A DNA stretch of 64,000 bases from Leptospira licerasiae serovar Varillal str. VAR 010 (lineage in GTDB: Bacteria; Spirochaetota; Leptospiria; Leptospirales; Leptospiraceae), in NCBI RefSeq assembly GCF_000244755.1, contig NZ_AHOO02000005.1, forward strand, positions 62,001-126,000. Direction: 5' to 3'. Made by a program: the position numbers and the translations under genes. The notes below the pieces were generated by a model. That model saw only the letters and a list, made by a program, of their open reading frames with translations. It was not told the origin of the DNA and searched no databases. The stretch's first letter is position 1; the number at the start of each line of letters is the position of its first letter. Below, one piece after another: positions 1 to 7,676 of the stretch.

Positions 1-1495
1 CCTTAGAAGCGTAAAACTTGATCAAAGTTGCTTCCATCTGTCCTTCGTGATTGTCCAAAAGTTTCGCTACGGTATTAGTGAACTGGCGAGATGCCTGAAC
101 GATCATAGCCATACGAGCGATCTTATACTTGGTCAGGTTATAATCGAAGATAGGTTTTTGGAAAACTTGTCTCTCTTGAGCGTAACGAAGACCAGCCTCT
201 AGAGCAGCTTGCATTACCCCGTTTGCACGAGCCGCTGTTTGGATCCTTCCGCCTGCGAAACCTTCCATTTGGAAATAGAATCCTTTTCCTCTACCTGCTT
301 CTCCTCCGATCAAGTTCTCTTCCGGAACGAAATAATCCTCGAAAGAAACTTCGAAAGAGTGCATACCCCGATAACCTATGGTTCCGATCGCTTTACCGGA
401 AATTCTACCGCCGCCGTCTTGTTTATAATCGAATTCGTGACCGGTAAAACTTGGCTTCTCCGCAAGAACGATAGAAAGACCTTTGTGTTTCAACTCAGGA
501 TCGGTTTCAGTTCTTACAAGGATAAGAAGAAGGTTCGCATAACCAGCAAAAGTACACCAGGTCTTAACACCGTTGATGGACCAGCCTCCGTCCACTTTTT
601 TAGCAGTTACGGAAACTCCCGCAACGTCCGAACCGTAGTTAGGCTCAGTTACCATGATACCGCCCATCTTCTCTCCGGAAGCGATAAGAGGAAGCCACTT
701 CTCTTTTTGAGCGTCGGTCCCACCTTTTAATAATGCTTTAGAAAGAATTTCAGGACGAGTGATCAAAGATCCAGCGATCCCCAAAGATCCTCTGGAAAGT
801 TCTTCGGTTACGACTAACATGGAAATATTGTCAGGCTTATCGTTAGGTTGTAATCCACCGTAAGTTTCAGGGATACAAAGACCGAAACATCCCATGTCTC
901 TTAAACCTTGGATGATCTCTTCCGGAACGATATCGTCGTGACGGTGAACATGCTCCGCTTTCGGAGCCACCACCTCTTCCGCGAACTGTTTGAAAGTTTG
1001 GCGGAACATTTCGTGGTCTTCGCTCAATCCATAAGCTCCGAAACTTCCTGAAGAAGCGATCAGGTCAGCGATATGATTATAGTTTTCGATCGCACTGGAT
1101 TCTTCTAAGAATTTATTAGTAGCGTCATCGAATAATTTAGAAACCAGTTCTTGGGTGGAAATTCCGTATTCGGAAGCTCTTGAACTGAACTCGGTGCGGA
1201 TATGAGAAACAACTTCCGCTGCGAAAACCTGAGCCATTAACTTTTCGAGTTCGCCTGTTCCGAGAGAATCGTTCCAAGCGTAATCTATAAAGTTTTCCGC
1301 GATCTTTTGTTCGGAGGTCAACCAAGCGATTTGGTATTGTACGAATTGGTTTTGGTCCATTTTGGAAACGGAAACTTTTCCATTGGAACTACATTTAGCC
1401 GCTAAGGCCTTGGTTACTTGTTCGATTATTGCTGAAGACTTGCTTAAAGCCTGTTTTGCCGCCGAAGAGTCCGTCGGAGCTTTCGTTGCCATCAT
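1..1495 (-). CDS. Acyl-CoA dehydrogenase with N-terminal extension (C-terminus outside window)
   Basis: FAD enzyme of fatty-acid beta-oxidation type. About 498 residues are visible and the frame is still open at base 1, so the C-terminal helical domain and catalytic base are not seen. The first ~120 residues are an extra helical segment not found in ordinary short or medium-chain enzymes. The ACAD N-terminal domain follows (SEDHEMFRQTFKQFAEE, then CFGLCIPETYGG). The FAD/substrate-binding loop reads VTEPNYGSDVAG and the beta-domain NGVKTWCTFAGYANLL. Two in-frame ATGs sit at 1495 and 1492. AGGA lies 4 nt before the first and 7 nt before the second, so 1492 may be the true start. The length resembles the long AidB/ACAD9-like group more than MCAD. 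Substrate is unknown. A second, MCAD-sized homologue lies at 48358. Confidence 0.9.
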   Translation of the reverse strand, partial: MMATKAPTDSSAAKQALSKSSAIIEQVTKALAAKCSSNGKVSVSKMDQNQFVQYQIAWLTSEQKIAENFIDYAWNDSLGTGELEKLMAQVFAAEVVSHIRTEFSSRASEYGISTQELVSKLFDDATNKFLEESSAIENYNHIADLIASSGSFGAYGLSEDHEMFRQTFKQFAEEVVAPKAEHVHRHDDIVPEEIIQGLRDMGCFGLCIPETYGGLQPNDKPDNISMLVVTEELSRGSLGIAGSLITRPEILSKALLKGGTDAQKEKWLPLIASGEKMGGIMVTEPNYGSDVAGVSVTAKKVDGGWSINGVKTWCTFAGYANLLLILVRTETDPELKHKGLSIVLAEKPSFTGHEFDYKQDGGGRISGKAIGTIGYRGMHSFEVSFEDYFVPEENLIGGEAGRGKGFYFQMEGFAGGRIQTAARANGVMQAALEAGLRYAQERQVFQKPIFDYNLTKYKIARMAMIVQASRQFTNTVAKLLDNHEGQMEATLIKFYASK

Positions 1496-1531
1496 TTGTT
1501 CCTACCGATATTGGGAAATATTACTCAAAAT

Positions 1532-1562
1532 ACTATAACCTGGGGCCGTTTCGGCCTGTCAT
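1532..1562 (-). promoter_or_regulatory. Candidate promoter with inverted repeat, upstream of the acyl-CoA dehydrogenase
   Basis: Read on the minus strand there is ATGACA (1562-1557) and TATAGT (1537-1532). The 19-nt spacer is longer than ideal and contains the inverted repeat GGCCG-AAA-CGGCC (1544-1556). A dyad between -35 and -10 is a typical repressor position. The promoter match itself is weak. Confidence 0.3.
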
Positions 1563-1657
1563 TTAAGTTTTTGAACACAAGTCCCGGGAAGAAATGAGAC
1601 AGAATCAAGGAAAGAAGGTGCTTCTTCCTCCCGATGGAAGCTGTAGGAGTTCCTAAA

Positions 1658-1915
1658 TCAACCTTCCATATTACGGACCAAAGAGGATCTGATCTTTAAA
1701 AGATTATTCCGGATTCTTCTCTTTTGGTCATCAGTCAAATGGATCTCTTTTCTTTCCGCCCGATCTAAGACCAAACTTGCCTTTTCCACGAACTCGACAG
1801 CAGCGTCGCTTGCAGATTCTCTCTTAAGCTGTTTTTCCTTAAAAAGATCCAATGATCTTTGGACTTCTTTTAATTGTTCTGTGACCGAAACGATTTCTTC
1901 TACGGGGGAACTCAT
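1658..1915 (-). CDS. Small hypothetical helical protein
   Basis: An 85-residue, highly charged protein with no signal peptide or membrane segment. Residues ~5-45 have coiled-coil character (EEIVSVTEQLKEVQRSLDLF) and the C-terminal half is basic (DDQKRRIRNNLLKIRSSL). It begins 12 nt after the mltG stop. Its ribosome-binding site (AGGAG, 8 nt before ATG) overlaps the mltG end, so co-transcription and translational coupling are likely. Regular codon use and a good RBS support a real gene. I do not recognise the family. The neighbour suggests a possible link to cell-wall work, but only by position. Confidence 0.65.
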   Translation of the reverse strand: MSSPVEEIVSVTEQLKEVQRSLDLFKEKQLKRESASDAAVEFVEKASLVLDRAERKEIHLTDDQKRRIRNNLLKIRSSLVRNMEG

Positions 1916-1927
1916 GATCGCACTCCT

Positions 1928-2947
1928 TTATTCGTAAAGAACGTCGATGTATTTTTTCTTAGCTTCGGCATGTTCTTTAAAACTTTTAGAGAAGTAATGG
2001 AACCCATCCGGTTTTAGCAGGAAGAATAGATACTCGGTCTTAGTCGGCATGAGCGCCGCTTCTAAAGAAGGTTGTCCCGGATTAGAAATAGGACCAGGCG
2101 GATATCCTTTATTCATGTAAGTATTATAAGGAGAAACGATCTTTAGATCCTTTTCGAAAATGCGAGGATGAGGTTTATCAAAAAGATATTGGATAGTGGC
2201 ACAAGACTCCAAAGGAATGTCCTGTTTCAAACGATTTAAGAATACGCCCGCCATCAAAGGTCTTTCTTCATTTTTTTTGGCTTCTCTTTCTACCACCGAA
2301 GCGAGCACTACGATCTCATGTAGTTTTTTAGGATCTAATTCCTTTGCGCCTGGGATCTTTTCCAATCTAACATAAAATCTTTTGATCATCATCCTTGCGA
2401 TCTTATCCGCAGGGAAATTCACAGGAACACTGTAAGTTTCAGGAAAAAGATAACCTTCCGCATTATTTGCAGGTATCTTAAACTCTCTTAACAGTTCCGT
2501 CCTAGCAGCCGCATTCAAAAAGTCGGCCCTGGTCTTAATTAAATTTTTCTTAACCAGCAAGTCTCCGATTTGACGGTTATTATAACCTTCCGGAACGGTA
2601 AATGTGACTAGTTTAACTTTTCCTTCTGTGATGACTTGTAGGATCTTACGTGCGTCCATTCCGTCGTTGATCTCGTATAGGCCGGCTTTGATCTTTCCTG
2701 CAGATCTGGTCGCCTTTATTAAAAAAAGGAAATATTTAGAAGATTTTAATAATCCATTCTTGGAAAGATTTTCTGTAACTTCGACCGGAGAATCGCCCGG
2801 CTCTACAATGATATCCACTTTTACCTGGCCGGCGCCTACTGCTCCTCCCTTGATCTCATCTACAACGAAGAAGGCGACCACACCCGAAAGTGCAAGTATG
2901 CCTAATAAAACAACGGATCTTCTCACGAATGCATTTTTAAAAATCAT
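1928..2947 (-). CDS. mltG: Endolytic murein transglycosylase MltG (YceG-like)
   Basis: Inner-membrane lytic transglycosylase that cleaves nascent peptidoglycan strands and helps set glycan length. The 339 residues hold one N-terminal membrane anchor (~10-30) and a LysM-like region (VEPGDSPVEVTENLSKNGLL). The catalytic YceG domain has the signatures EGYLFPETY (164-172) and VVLASVVEREA, whose Glu220 matches the catalytic Glu of the family. The C-terminal SNPGQPSLEAAL motif is also typical. Length matches the family (about 340). It follows hisI by 52 nt and precedes a small ORF by 12 nt, all on the minus strand, so the three probably form one transcript. Confidence 0.92.
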   Translation of the reverse strand: MIFKNAFVRRSVVLLGILALSGVVAFFVVDEIKGGAVGAGQVKVDIIVEPGDSPVEVTENLSKNGLLKSSKYFLFLIKATRSAGKIKAGLYEINDGMDARKILQVITEGKVKLVTFTVPEGYNNRQIGDLLVKKNLIKTRADFLNAAARTELLREFKIPANNAEGYLFPETYSVPVNFPADKIARMMIKRFYVRLEKIPGAKELDPKKLHEIVVLASVVEREAKKNEERPLMAGVFLNRLKQDIPLESCATIQYLFDKPHPRIFEKDLKIVSPYNTYMNKGYPPGPISNPGQPSLEAALMPTKTEYLFFLLKPDGFHYFSKSFKEHAEAKKKYIDVLYE

Positions 2948-2999
2948 AACCGCATCTGCCTTGTATTTCTATCGGCGAAATTTCCTTTTTACGGAACCT

Positions 3000-3545
3000 C
3001 TACTTCCCCAAAAAAGGGATCTCAGGAACTAAGTTTTTGGTCCCAGTTTTATCCTGCTCTCTGAAAAAACAGGAATAGTACCCTTCGTGACAGGCTGCAC
3101 CTTCCTGTTCCACTTCGTACACAACAAAACTTCCATCTTTGGGTGCTAAGACCCTTTTCAGTTTTTGGATATGTCCGGAAGTATCTCCCTTTTTCCAAAG
3201 CTGGTTCCTGGACCTGCTGAAATAAATTCCCATAGATTCTTTTTGGCTGAGCTCTAAACTTTCCGGGGTGGAGAACGCCTGCATTAAAAATAGACCTTTT
3301 TTATCTATGGTGACCACAGGGATCAGACCGTTGGAGAACTGGAGGCCGTCGAAACTAGAGATCTCCTTCAATTCCTTTTCCGAAAAATCGGGATGTGAGA
3401 CTAGTATAGTATCCTCGTCGCAGTCTATAAAAGTTTTCACGTTAGTCGGAAGAGTATGGCGGATAACTTCCCATTCTTCCTGGGTCATTCTTCTTAATTC
3501 CGAAATTTTTCCGGGTTGTCCCCCGGCCCAAATAATAGTAAGCAT
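3000..3545 (-). CDS. hisI: Phosphoribosyl-AMP cyclohydrolase (HisI) with displaced metal motif
   Basis: Third step of histidine synthesis: opens the adenine ring of phosphoribosyl-AMP. The core shows FSRSRNQLWKKGDTSGHIQ (109-127) and EQEGAACHEGYYSCF (146-160), which are diagnostic. The 181-residue protein is longer than the usual ~110-130 because of a ~70-residue N-terminal part. In typical HisI a DCDxD metal motif lies between SGHxQ and the GxACH motif. Here that place reads RVLAPKDGSFVVYEVEQEG with no DCDxD, while DCDEDTILV occurs at 41-49 in the extension. AGGA lies 5 nt before ATG, supporting this start. No other his gene is in the window. It could be a diverged HisI or a related hydrolase. 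Confidence 0.85.
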   Translation of the reverse strand: MLTIIWAGGQPGKISELRRMTQEEWEVIRHTLPTNVKTFIDCDEDTILVSHPDFSEKELKEISSFDGLQFSNGLIPVVTIDKKGLFLMQAFSTPESLELSQKESMGIYFSRSRNQLWKKGDTSGHIQKLKRVLAPKDGSFVVYEVEQEGAACHEGYYSCFFREQDKTGTKNLVPEIPFLGK

Positions 3546-3635
3546 TCTTTTCCTACATAAACCAAGGACCGACCCTAATCGTCAAGAAAGGTGAGACCTT
3601 GAAAATCCTCCCAAGGCCTCGACCCGTTGAGGATA

Positions 3636-3989
3636 TTATGCAGCTTCTTTTTCTTTTCTATCTCCGAAGCTGTCGAATCGAACCTCGTCCGCTATTACTT
3701 TGACCTTGGAACGGTACTGGCCCTCTTGATTTTTCCATCTATCCTGTTTTAAATGTCCGATTACAGTTACCTTTTTTCCCTTTTTAAGATATTCAGAACA
3801 GTTTTCCGCGAGCCTTTCCCAGACTTCCACGTCCACATAGGAAACCTCAGAATCTTCTCCTTCCGTCTTTTTGTAGTTATGGTTAACGGCTACAGTGAAA
3901 TTTGTGACCGACTTTCCTGCCTGGGTCTTTTTTAATTCCGGATCACCGGTTAAAAAACCGTCCAGAACTGTGAGTGATAGATTTTTCAT
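3636..3989 (-). CDS. ssb: Single-stranded DNA-binding protein
   Basis: OB-fold protein that coats ssDNA in replication and repair. The 117 residues begin MKNLSLTVLDGFLTGDPEL and include the conserved GKSVTNFTVAVN strand, VDVEVWERLAE and KGKKVTVIGHLKQDRW. I chose ATG at 3989 rather than 3995 because AGGAGG lies 9 nt upstream of the former and only 3 nt from the latter. The C-terminus ends FGDRKEKEAA and lacks both a glycine-rich linker and the acidic DDxxF-type tip that normally recruits partner proteins. The protein is therefore little more than the OB fold. It stands alone between the hisI cluster and the ECF operon. Confidence 0.9.
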   Translation of the reverse strand: MKNLSLTVLDGFLTGDPELKKTQAGKSVTNFTVAVNHNYKKTEGEDSEVSYVDVEVWERLAENCSEYLKKGKKVTVIGHLKQDRWKNQEGQYRSKVKVIADEVRFDSFGDRKEKEAA

Positions 3990-4120
3990 AAACATTTTCC
4001 TCCTGGGGAATATAGGAGCTACGTGTAGCGAAATGTTTACTGCGCTTGTGATTTTTTTGGATTGATCGGGACTTCTCCCGGAATTTTGATTCCGCGAGAT
4101 CCGCCTTACATAGAGAGAAC

Positions 4121-4146
4121 GACGGGCCCAATCATTCGGGCCCGAC
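4121..4146 (-). terminator. Probable terminator of the ECF sigma operon
   Basis: GGGCCC (4124-4129) and GGGCCC (4138-4143) can pair across an 8-nt loop, extended by a C-G pair. The hairpin lies directly after the stop of the 4152-4454 gene. The following U-tract on the minus strand is poor (TCGTTCTCTCT), so efficiency is uncertain. Confidence 0.45.
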
Positions 4147-4151
4147 TTATT

Positions 4152-4454
4152 TTATTCTTCTAGAGTGGAGAGGTAAGATTCGCCTTCTAAGATGGAAGTA
4201 ACACCAAGATAATATTCATCTTCTGTGTTGAGTTGTCCGGCAAAAGAATACCATCCGATAGAAATGCCCAAGAGGAGTGCGGCTGCTACCGCTAATACAT
4301 TTCTGATCGGGAATTGAACCAGCTTTTTAGAACTTTCTTCTTTTTTGTATCTGTCGATCACACAAGAAGCTAAATTTTTAGACCAGTTCGGATCCGATTT
4401 TCTTTTTTCGATCTCTTCCTTCATCGGTAGACAATCTTTCAATATTTTCCCCAT
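4152..4454 (-). CDS. Small single-pass membrane protein, candidate anti-sigma factor
   Basis: 100 residues: a cytoplasmic-looking N-terminal ~50 residues rich in charge, one membrane helix (~52-72, VLAVAAALLLGISIGWYSF) and a short acidic outer tail (LNTEDEYYLGVTSILEGESY). The start overlaps the end of the ECF sigma gene by 16 nt and has its own strong RBS (GGAGGAG), so translation is probably coupled. Small one-TM proteins encoded directly after an ECF sigma gene are very often its anti-sigma factor. No zinc-binding HxxxCxxC motif is present, so it would not be a ZAS-type protein. The function is inferred from position and topology only. Confidence 0.6.
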   Translation of the reverse strand: MGKILKDCLPMKEEIEKRKSDPNWSKNLASCVIDRYKKEESSKKLVQFPIRNVLAVAAALLLGISIGWYSFAGQLNTEDEYYLGVTSILEGESYLSTLEE

Positions 4455-4996
4455 ACTTCTCCTCCTTCTCTTTTTTCGGAGTTCTGCATTCTTCGCAACA
4501 TTTCTTTTCCTCTTGCCGCTCTGGATTTTACAGTTCCGGCAGGAACTCCCAGAACTTCGGCGATCTCTTTTTCGGAGTATCCGGAAAGATAATATTGGAT
4601 CACACTTCTATACGCTTCCGGCAGATTGCCGATCCAAAGTTTTGCTTTTTCCCAAGTCGGAAGATCTTCTCTATCTTCCGGCAATTCCTTTTCAAATGCA
4701 AAACTTCTGGAATCTTCTTCTGATCTCTTTCCGGCCTTCTCTGCCTTGGTTTCCTCTCTTACAAGATTTTCATTCATTCGAATGGATTCGTTCCGAGCGA
4801 TTGTGTACAACCAAGTGGTTAACTTAGAATCTCCTCTAAATTGACCTTTTTGTAATGCTTTATAAGCGCGAAGATATGTTTCTTGTGCGACATCGTCTAT
4901 CGCATACGCAAAGCGTTCATACAAGTAACGGGAGATCGCCGCTAAGACGATCTCCCTAGTTTCTTCTACGAAGCGGGAAAATTCTGCCTCTCCCAT
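4439..4996 (-). CDS. RNA polymerase ECF-type sigma factor
   Basis: 185 residues with the two conserved sigma-70 parts of ECF factors. Region 2 includes DDVAQETYLRAYKAL (~34-48) and the promoter-melting FRGDSKLTTWLYTIARN. Region 4 carries a helix-turn-helix (YSEKEIAEVLGVPAGTVKSR) that would read the -35 element. A charged linker (~80-115) joins them. The start has GGAGGT 3-4 nt upstream. The gene follows a Spy/CpxP-like lipoprotein gene by 24 nt and overlaps the gene for a small membrane protein, so all three form one operon. An ECF-like promoter precedes the first gene, which suggests positive autoregulation. Confidence 0.93.
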   Translation of the reverse strand: MGEAEFSRFVEETREIVLAAISRYLYERFAYAIDDVAQETYLRAYKALQKGQFRGDSKLTTWLYTIARNESIRMNENLVREETKAEKAGKRSEEDSRSFAFEKELPEDREDLPTWEKAKLWIGNLPEAYRSVIQYYLSGYSEKEIAEVLGVPAGTVKSRAARGKEMLRRMQNSEKREGGEVWGKY

Positions 4997-5020
4997 TTTA
5001 CCTCCGAAGAACTTTGGAAA

Positions 5021-5473
5021 TTAATCCTCGTCTTCCTTATCGAATTTACTTTGGAACTTAAGGATTAGATCCGCAAGTTTCCCTCTTTGTTCGGGAGTTA
5101 ATACCGCGTGGAATTCCACTGCCTTTTTGGTAAAAAATACTCTAAGAGCTGCGATCTTTTTCTCTCTTTCTTCGCCCAGTTTGTTCCATTTTTCAGGATT
5201 CAATTTGTCTGCACGAAGTTCTTCTACTGCTTCCTTAGGGAAGAAGTGTCCGCCCAACTTTAGCTCTTTACGTTTTGCAAGCACGTCCTCTTTAATTTTA
5301 TCAAGGGTCGCAGCTTGTGCATCAGTTAAATCCAATTCGGACTTAAGTTTTTTGACGATATAATTGGCTCTTTTCTCATGAGACATCCATTTATGATGGC
5401 ATCCCTGAGTCAGTAGGGCGGTTGTCCCTAGCACCAACAAAATCGCGGTTATTTTCGTAATTTTGCGAAACAT
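5021..5473 (-). CDS. Spy/CpxP-like LTxxQ lipoprotein, candidate envelope stress or metal sensor
   Basis: 150 residues. The N-terminal signal peptide ends in a lipobox-like LLTQGC (Cys25), followed by a His-rich start (HHKWMSH). The rest is helical and carries two LTxxQ motifs, LTDAQ (49-53) and LTPEQ (125-129), the signature of the Spy/CpxP/ZraP/CnrX group. These periplasmic proteins bind metal or unfolded proteins. The gene heads an operon with an ECF sigma factor and a small membrane protein, recalling the CnrYXH arrangement in which an LTxxQ-type sensor controls an anti-sigma factor. RBS GAGGAG is 7 nt upstream of ATG. The actual signal cannot be told from sequence. Confidence 0.8.
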   Translation of the reverse strand: MFRKITKITAILLVLGTTALLTQGCHHKWMSHEKRANYIVKKLKSELDLTDAQAATLDKIKEDVLAKRKELKLGGHFFPKEAVEELRADKLNPEKWNKLGEEREKKIAALRVFFTKKAVEFHAVLTPEQRGKLADLILKFQSKFDKEDED

Positions 5474-5497
5474 TCATTTCTCCTCTTTATGCTCCTG

Positions 5498-5523
5498 GGA
5501 CCGGGGGCTAAAAAGTCGGTTCC
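5498..5523 (-). promoter_or_regulatory. ECF-type promoter of the sigma operon
   Basis: On the minus strand GGAACC (5523-5518) is followed after 16 nt by GTC (5501-5499). GGAAC-N16/17-GTC is the classic bipartite ECF promoter. It sits ~25-50 nt upstream of the lipoprotein ATG at 5473, immediately beyond the stop of the preceding gene, exactly where an autoregulated ECF operon would have it. Confidence 0.6.
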
Positions 5524-5531
5524 AAAAAAAA

Positions 5532-6203
5532 TTAAGAAGAAAGTATGAGAATATCTTCTTCTTTAATCTCATATTTAGAAGCCAGACGGGTCACAAGGGA
5601 GGCCAGGATCTCCTGGGCCTTTTTGTGATAATAAAATTCCTCTCCCACTTCGATAAAAAATTTGCGGACTCCAGGGAGTTCTTTAAGTATGAACGCGATC
5701 TCTTGGGCGATCTTCTCCGCATTTTTTTGGAAAGGACAACCAATGAGCCTAACTCCGTTCCCATAAGAGACATTTTGTGTTCTTTCAATTGAGAACGGAT
5801 ATTTCTTTTTATCCACAATCATATCATTCGGGATCTTTAGGACAGAGACTATTTTTTGTAAAAGTTTTTCAGGATCGAAAGGTTTTAAGATATAGCCTAC
5901 AAGTTGTTTGCTATGGGCCGCGGCCACCACATCTTCTTTTTCGTTACTCGCAGTCAGGAAAATGATCGGAGTATTTTTGTTCAGGTCGGGGATCTTATTT
6001 GCAAGGCGAACTCCGGAAAGCACCGGCATCATATTATCCAAAAGGATCAGATCATATTTCGTTTTTCTTAATTTAAGTTCGGCGGCCATTCCATCCACGA
6101 CATGGTCGATTTCAAAATTGAACCTTTCCAAAAAGTGAATGAGTAATTCGGCCGAACTTTCGTTATCTTCCGCAAATAAAACTTTAAAGAAAGATTGGAC
6201 CAT
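5532..6203 (-). CDS. Response regulator with uncharacterised output domain
   Basis: Receiver domain at ~6-125 with the acidic pair EDN (12-14), phospho-acceptor Asp56 in YDLILLDNMMP, a Thr at the T-loop (FLTAS) and Lys in ILKPFDP. The C-terminal ~95 residues are not a known DNA-binding or enzymatic output that I can recognise. They contain LIGCPFQKNAEKIAQEIAF and VRKFFIEVGEEFYYHKKAQE, a compact alpha/beta look. No histidine kinase is adjacent. The neighbours are the ECF operon downstream, which has its own promoter, and a PI-PLC-like gene upstream behind a terminator. It is probably transcribed alone. Confidence 0.85.
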   Translation of the reverse strand: MVQSFFKVLFAEDNESSAELLIHFLERFNFEIDHVVDGMAAELKLRKTKYDLILLDNMMPVLSGVRLANKIPDLNKNTPIIFLTASNEKEDVVAAAHSKQLVGYILKPFDPEKLLQKIVSVLKIPNDMIVDKKKYPFSIERTQNVSYGNGVRLIGCPFQKNAEKIAQEIAFILKELPGVRKFFIEVGEEFYYHKKAQEILASLVTRLASKYEIKEEDILILSS

Positions 6204-6330
6204 AAATCTGAAACTTTTCCTTAATTAACGCCGAATCTTGAAAAAGACCGGCTAAAACTTTTATTCTTCGTAAATTATCCGTTTTTATAATGTTTAAGTC
6301 GACGATAAAATTTAAGCAGCTTTGGCCCAA

Positions 6331-6372
6331 AAATAAAAAAACGGGACCCCGATTTCTCGAAGATCCCGTTTT
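6331..6372 (-). terminator. Intrinsic terminator of the PLC-like gene
   Basis: On the minus strand AAAACGGGA (6372-6364) pairs with TCCCGTTTT (6346-6338) and is followed by a T-rich tail (TTTATTTTT). It lies 27 nt past the stop of the 6399-7676 gene and is a convincing rho-independent terminator. Confidence 0.8.
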
Positions 6373-6398
6373 CATGTTAAAGCGAAAAGTATATTAGA

Positions 6399-7676
6399 TT
6401 ATCTTCCGGCTTCCCAATATCCTTCGGAATACTGGTCGGTAAGATTTGCCCATACTTCCGAAACTCCCTTAGCATTTTTTGCCTCTTGGAGTTTTTTGTT
6501 CTCGTATGGAGTTACAGGAGAGGAGAAGTTCCAGCCTCTCGCAGAACATGCGCTCTTTCCGTTTGCCCAATTTCCGGAAGCATCCGTGATTGCCCAGTTG
6601 CCGCTTCCGTCTTTACAAGCATAACGATAGCTGTTGGAACATTTATTGTCGTTCCAACGTCCGCTTCCTACGATCTGCAAGCAATCTTCCGCGTTGGCGT
6701 AATCGTTTGGCTCCGCGTTATCCCAAGACCAAAGTCCTTGCTTTGCAAAATCAGGACTAAATTGGTCTATTCCGAATACACTGATACCGCAAGCTAACAT
6801 CTGAGCGATATTATCGTTTGTGAATACTCCACTTTCTTTTACTCCGTCGTAGATACCGAAGTAGTTAGTGCTATCATTGAATACACGGGTCATAGTGTTA
6901 TCGTATACACCTCTGGACCAGTTACAGCTTGGATAGCCTTGGAAATCTTTCGGGCTGATGGTGTTACTTCCGAAGAAGATCCTTTTTGAGTATTGGTTCC
7001 ATGCTCCGTCGTAACAACCGTTACTCATCATTAAAATCCTTCTGTTAGAAGAAACCATATCTTTGAGTTTCGGCATATTTGCTGCACTCGGAATATCTCC
7101 GCAAGAACCGCTGTATCTGTATAAATAAGGATCTAAATAACTTCTTACGATCCCTAAGAACTCATCCTGTCTTCCGTCCAGGTAATCCTCAAAATAAAGG
7201 ACCAGAACTTCGTTCCTGTTTTGAGGAGAAGAAATCCAGTTGCGGATCTCTTCCAATCCTTTGCTTGCCGGACGATCGAATACGTTACATCCTAGATCGT
7301 TGGATTGACCATGGCAAAGCAAGAAATCGTTTTTGAAATTCGTGCTCAGATAGTAATGAATATCTAATTCTATAAACCTTGCTCCCAATCTCAACTGATC
7401 CGTAATGGAAACCTGTTGGTTCGGGAAAGCGTAAGAAAAGAAAGGTCCCGCATACGCTTTGCTATTATAAGAGTTATGTGTGCCGTAAAACAAAGCCTTG
7501 TGTACCGGTAGGTTTGCCGCCACTTGCACTTGTCTTTGTACGGCTAGCGATTTAGCTTCCGCGGACTTTTCAAATATATCGATCGGACTTTCAGTTACCG
7601 CTCCCCTACTTGCGAACAAACTAGTCGAAGACAAGCTTATAAGCAAAACGGTAAGCATGATTAATTTTCTCTTCAT
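6399..7676 (-). CDS. Secreted PI-PLC-like phosphodiesterase with C-type-lectin-like C-terminus
   Basis: 425 residues from ATG at 7676, where a signal peptide begins (MKRKLIMLTVLLISLSSTSLFA) with AAGGTG ~9 nt upstream; the frame extends further up but without a signal. Residues ~55-310 are a PI-PLC X-type TIM barrel: GTHNSY with His67, LRLGARFIELDIHY, and LLCHGQ with His122, the two expected catalytic histidines. After ~315 come C-type-lectin motifs: EPN (322-324), EDC (330-332), WND (341-343) and the Cys pattern of the domain's second half. Motifs of the first half (NGKSACSARGWNFSSPVTP, ENKKL, EGYWE) come after them. The lectin part therefore appears permuted or made of two half-domains. Lipid headgroup or glycan target is unknown. 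Monocistronic, with terminator downstream. Confidence 0.82.
   Translation of the reverse strand: MKRKLIMLTVLLISLSSTSLFASRGAVTESPIDIFEKSAEAKSLAVQRQVQVAANLPVHKALFYGTHNSYNSKAYAGPFFSYAFPNQQVSITDQLRLGARFIELDIHYYLSTNFKNDFLLCHGQSNDLGCNVFDRPASKGLEEIRNWISSPQNRNEVLVLYFEDYLDGRQDEFLGIVRSYLDPYLYRYSGSCGDIPSAANMPKLKDMVSSNRRILMMSNGCYDGAWNQYSKRIFFGSNTISPKDFQGYPSCNWSRGVYDNTMTRVFNDSTNYFGIYDGVKESGVFTNDNIAQMLACGISVFGIDQFSPDFAKQGLWSWDNAEPNDYANAEDCLQIVGSGRWNDNKCSNSYRYACKDGSGNWAITDASGNWANGKSACSARGWNFSSPVTPYENKKLQEAKNAKGVSEVWANLTDQYSEGYWEAGR

Noticed and set aside
209..730. Plus-strand 173-codon frame at the window start
   Set aside because: Antisense to the acyl-CoA dehydrogenase, which has clear motifs in the opposite strand. 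No signal or RBS.
3000..3545. Frameshift as the cause of the odd HisI motif order
   Set aside because: The whole frame reads without a stop and conserved text continues on both sides of the missing motif.
3943..4131. 62-codon minus-strand frame upstream of ssb
   Set aside because: It overlaps the ssb RBS and start region, and shows no family similarity or good RBS.
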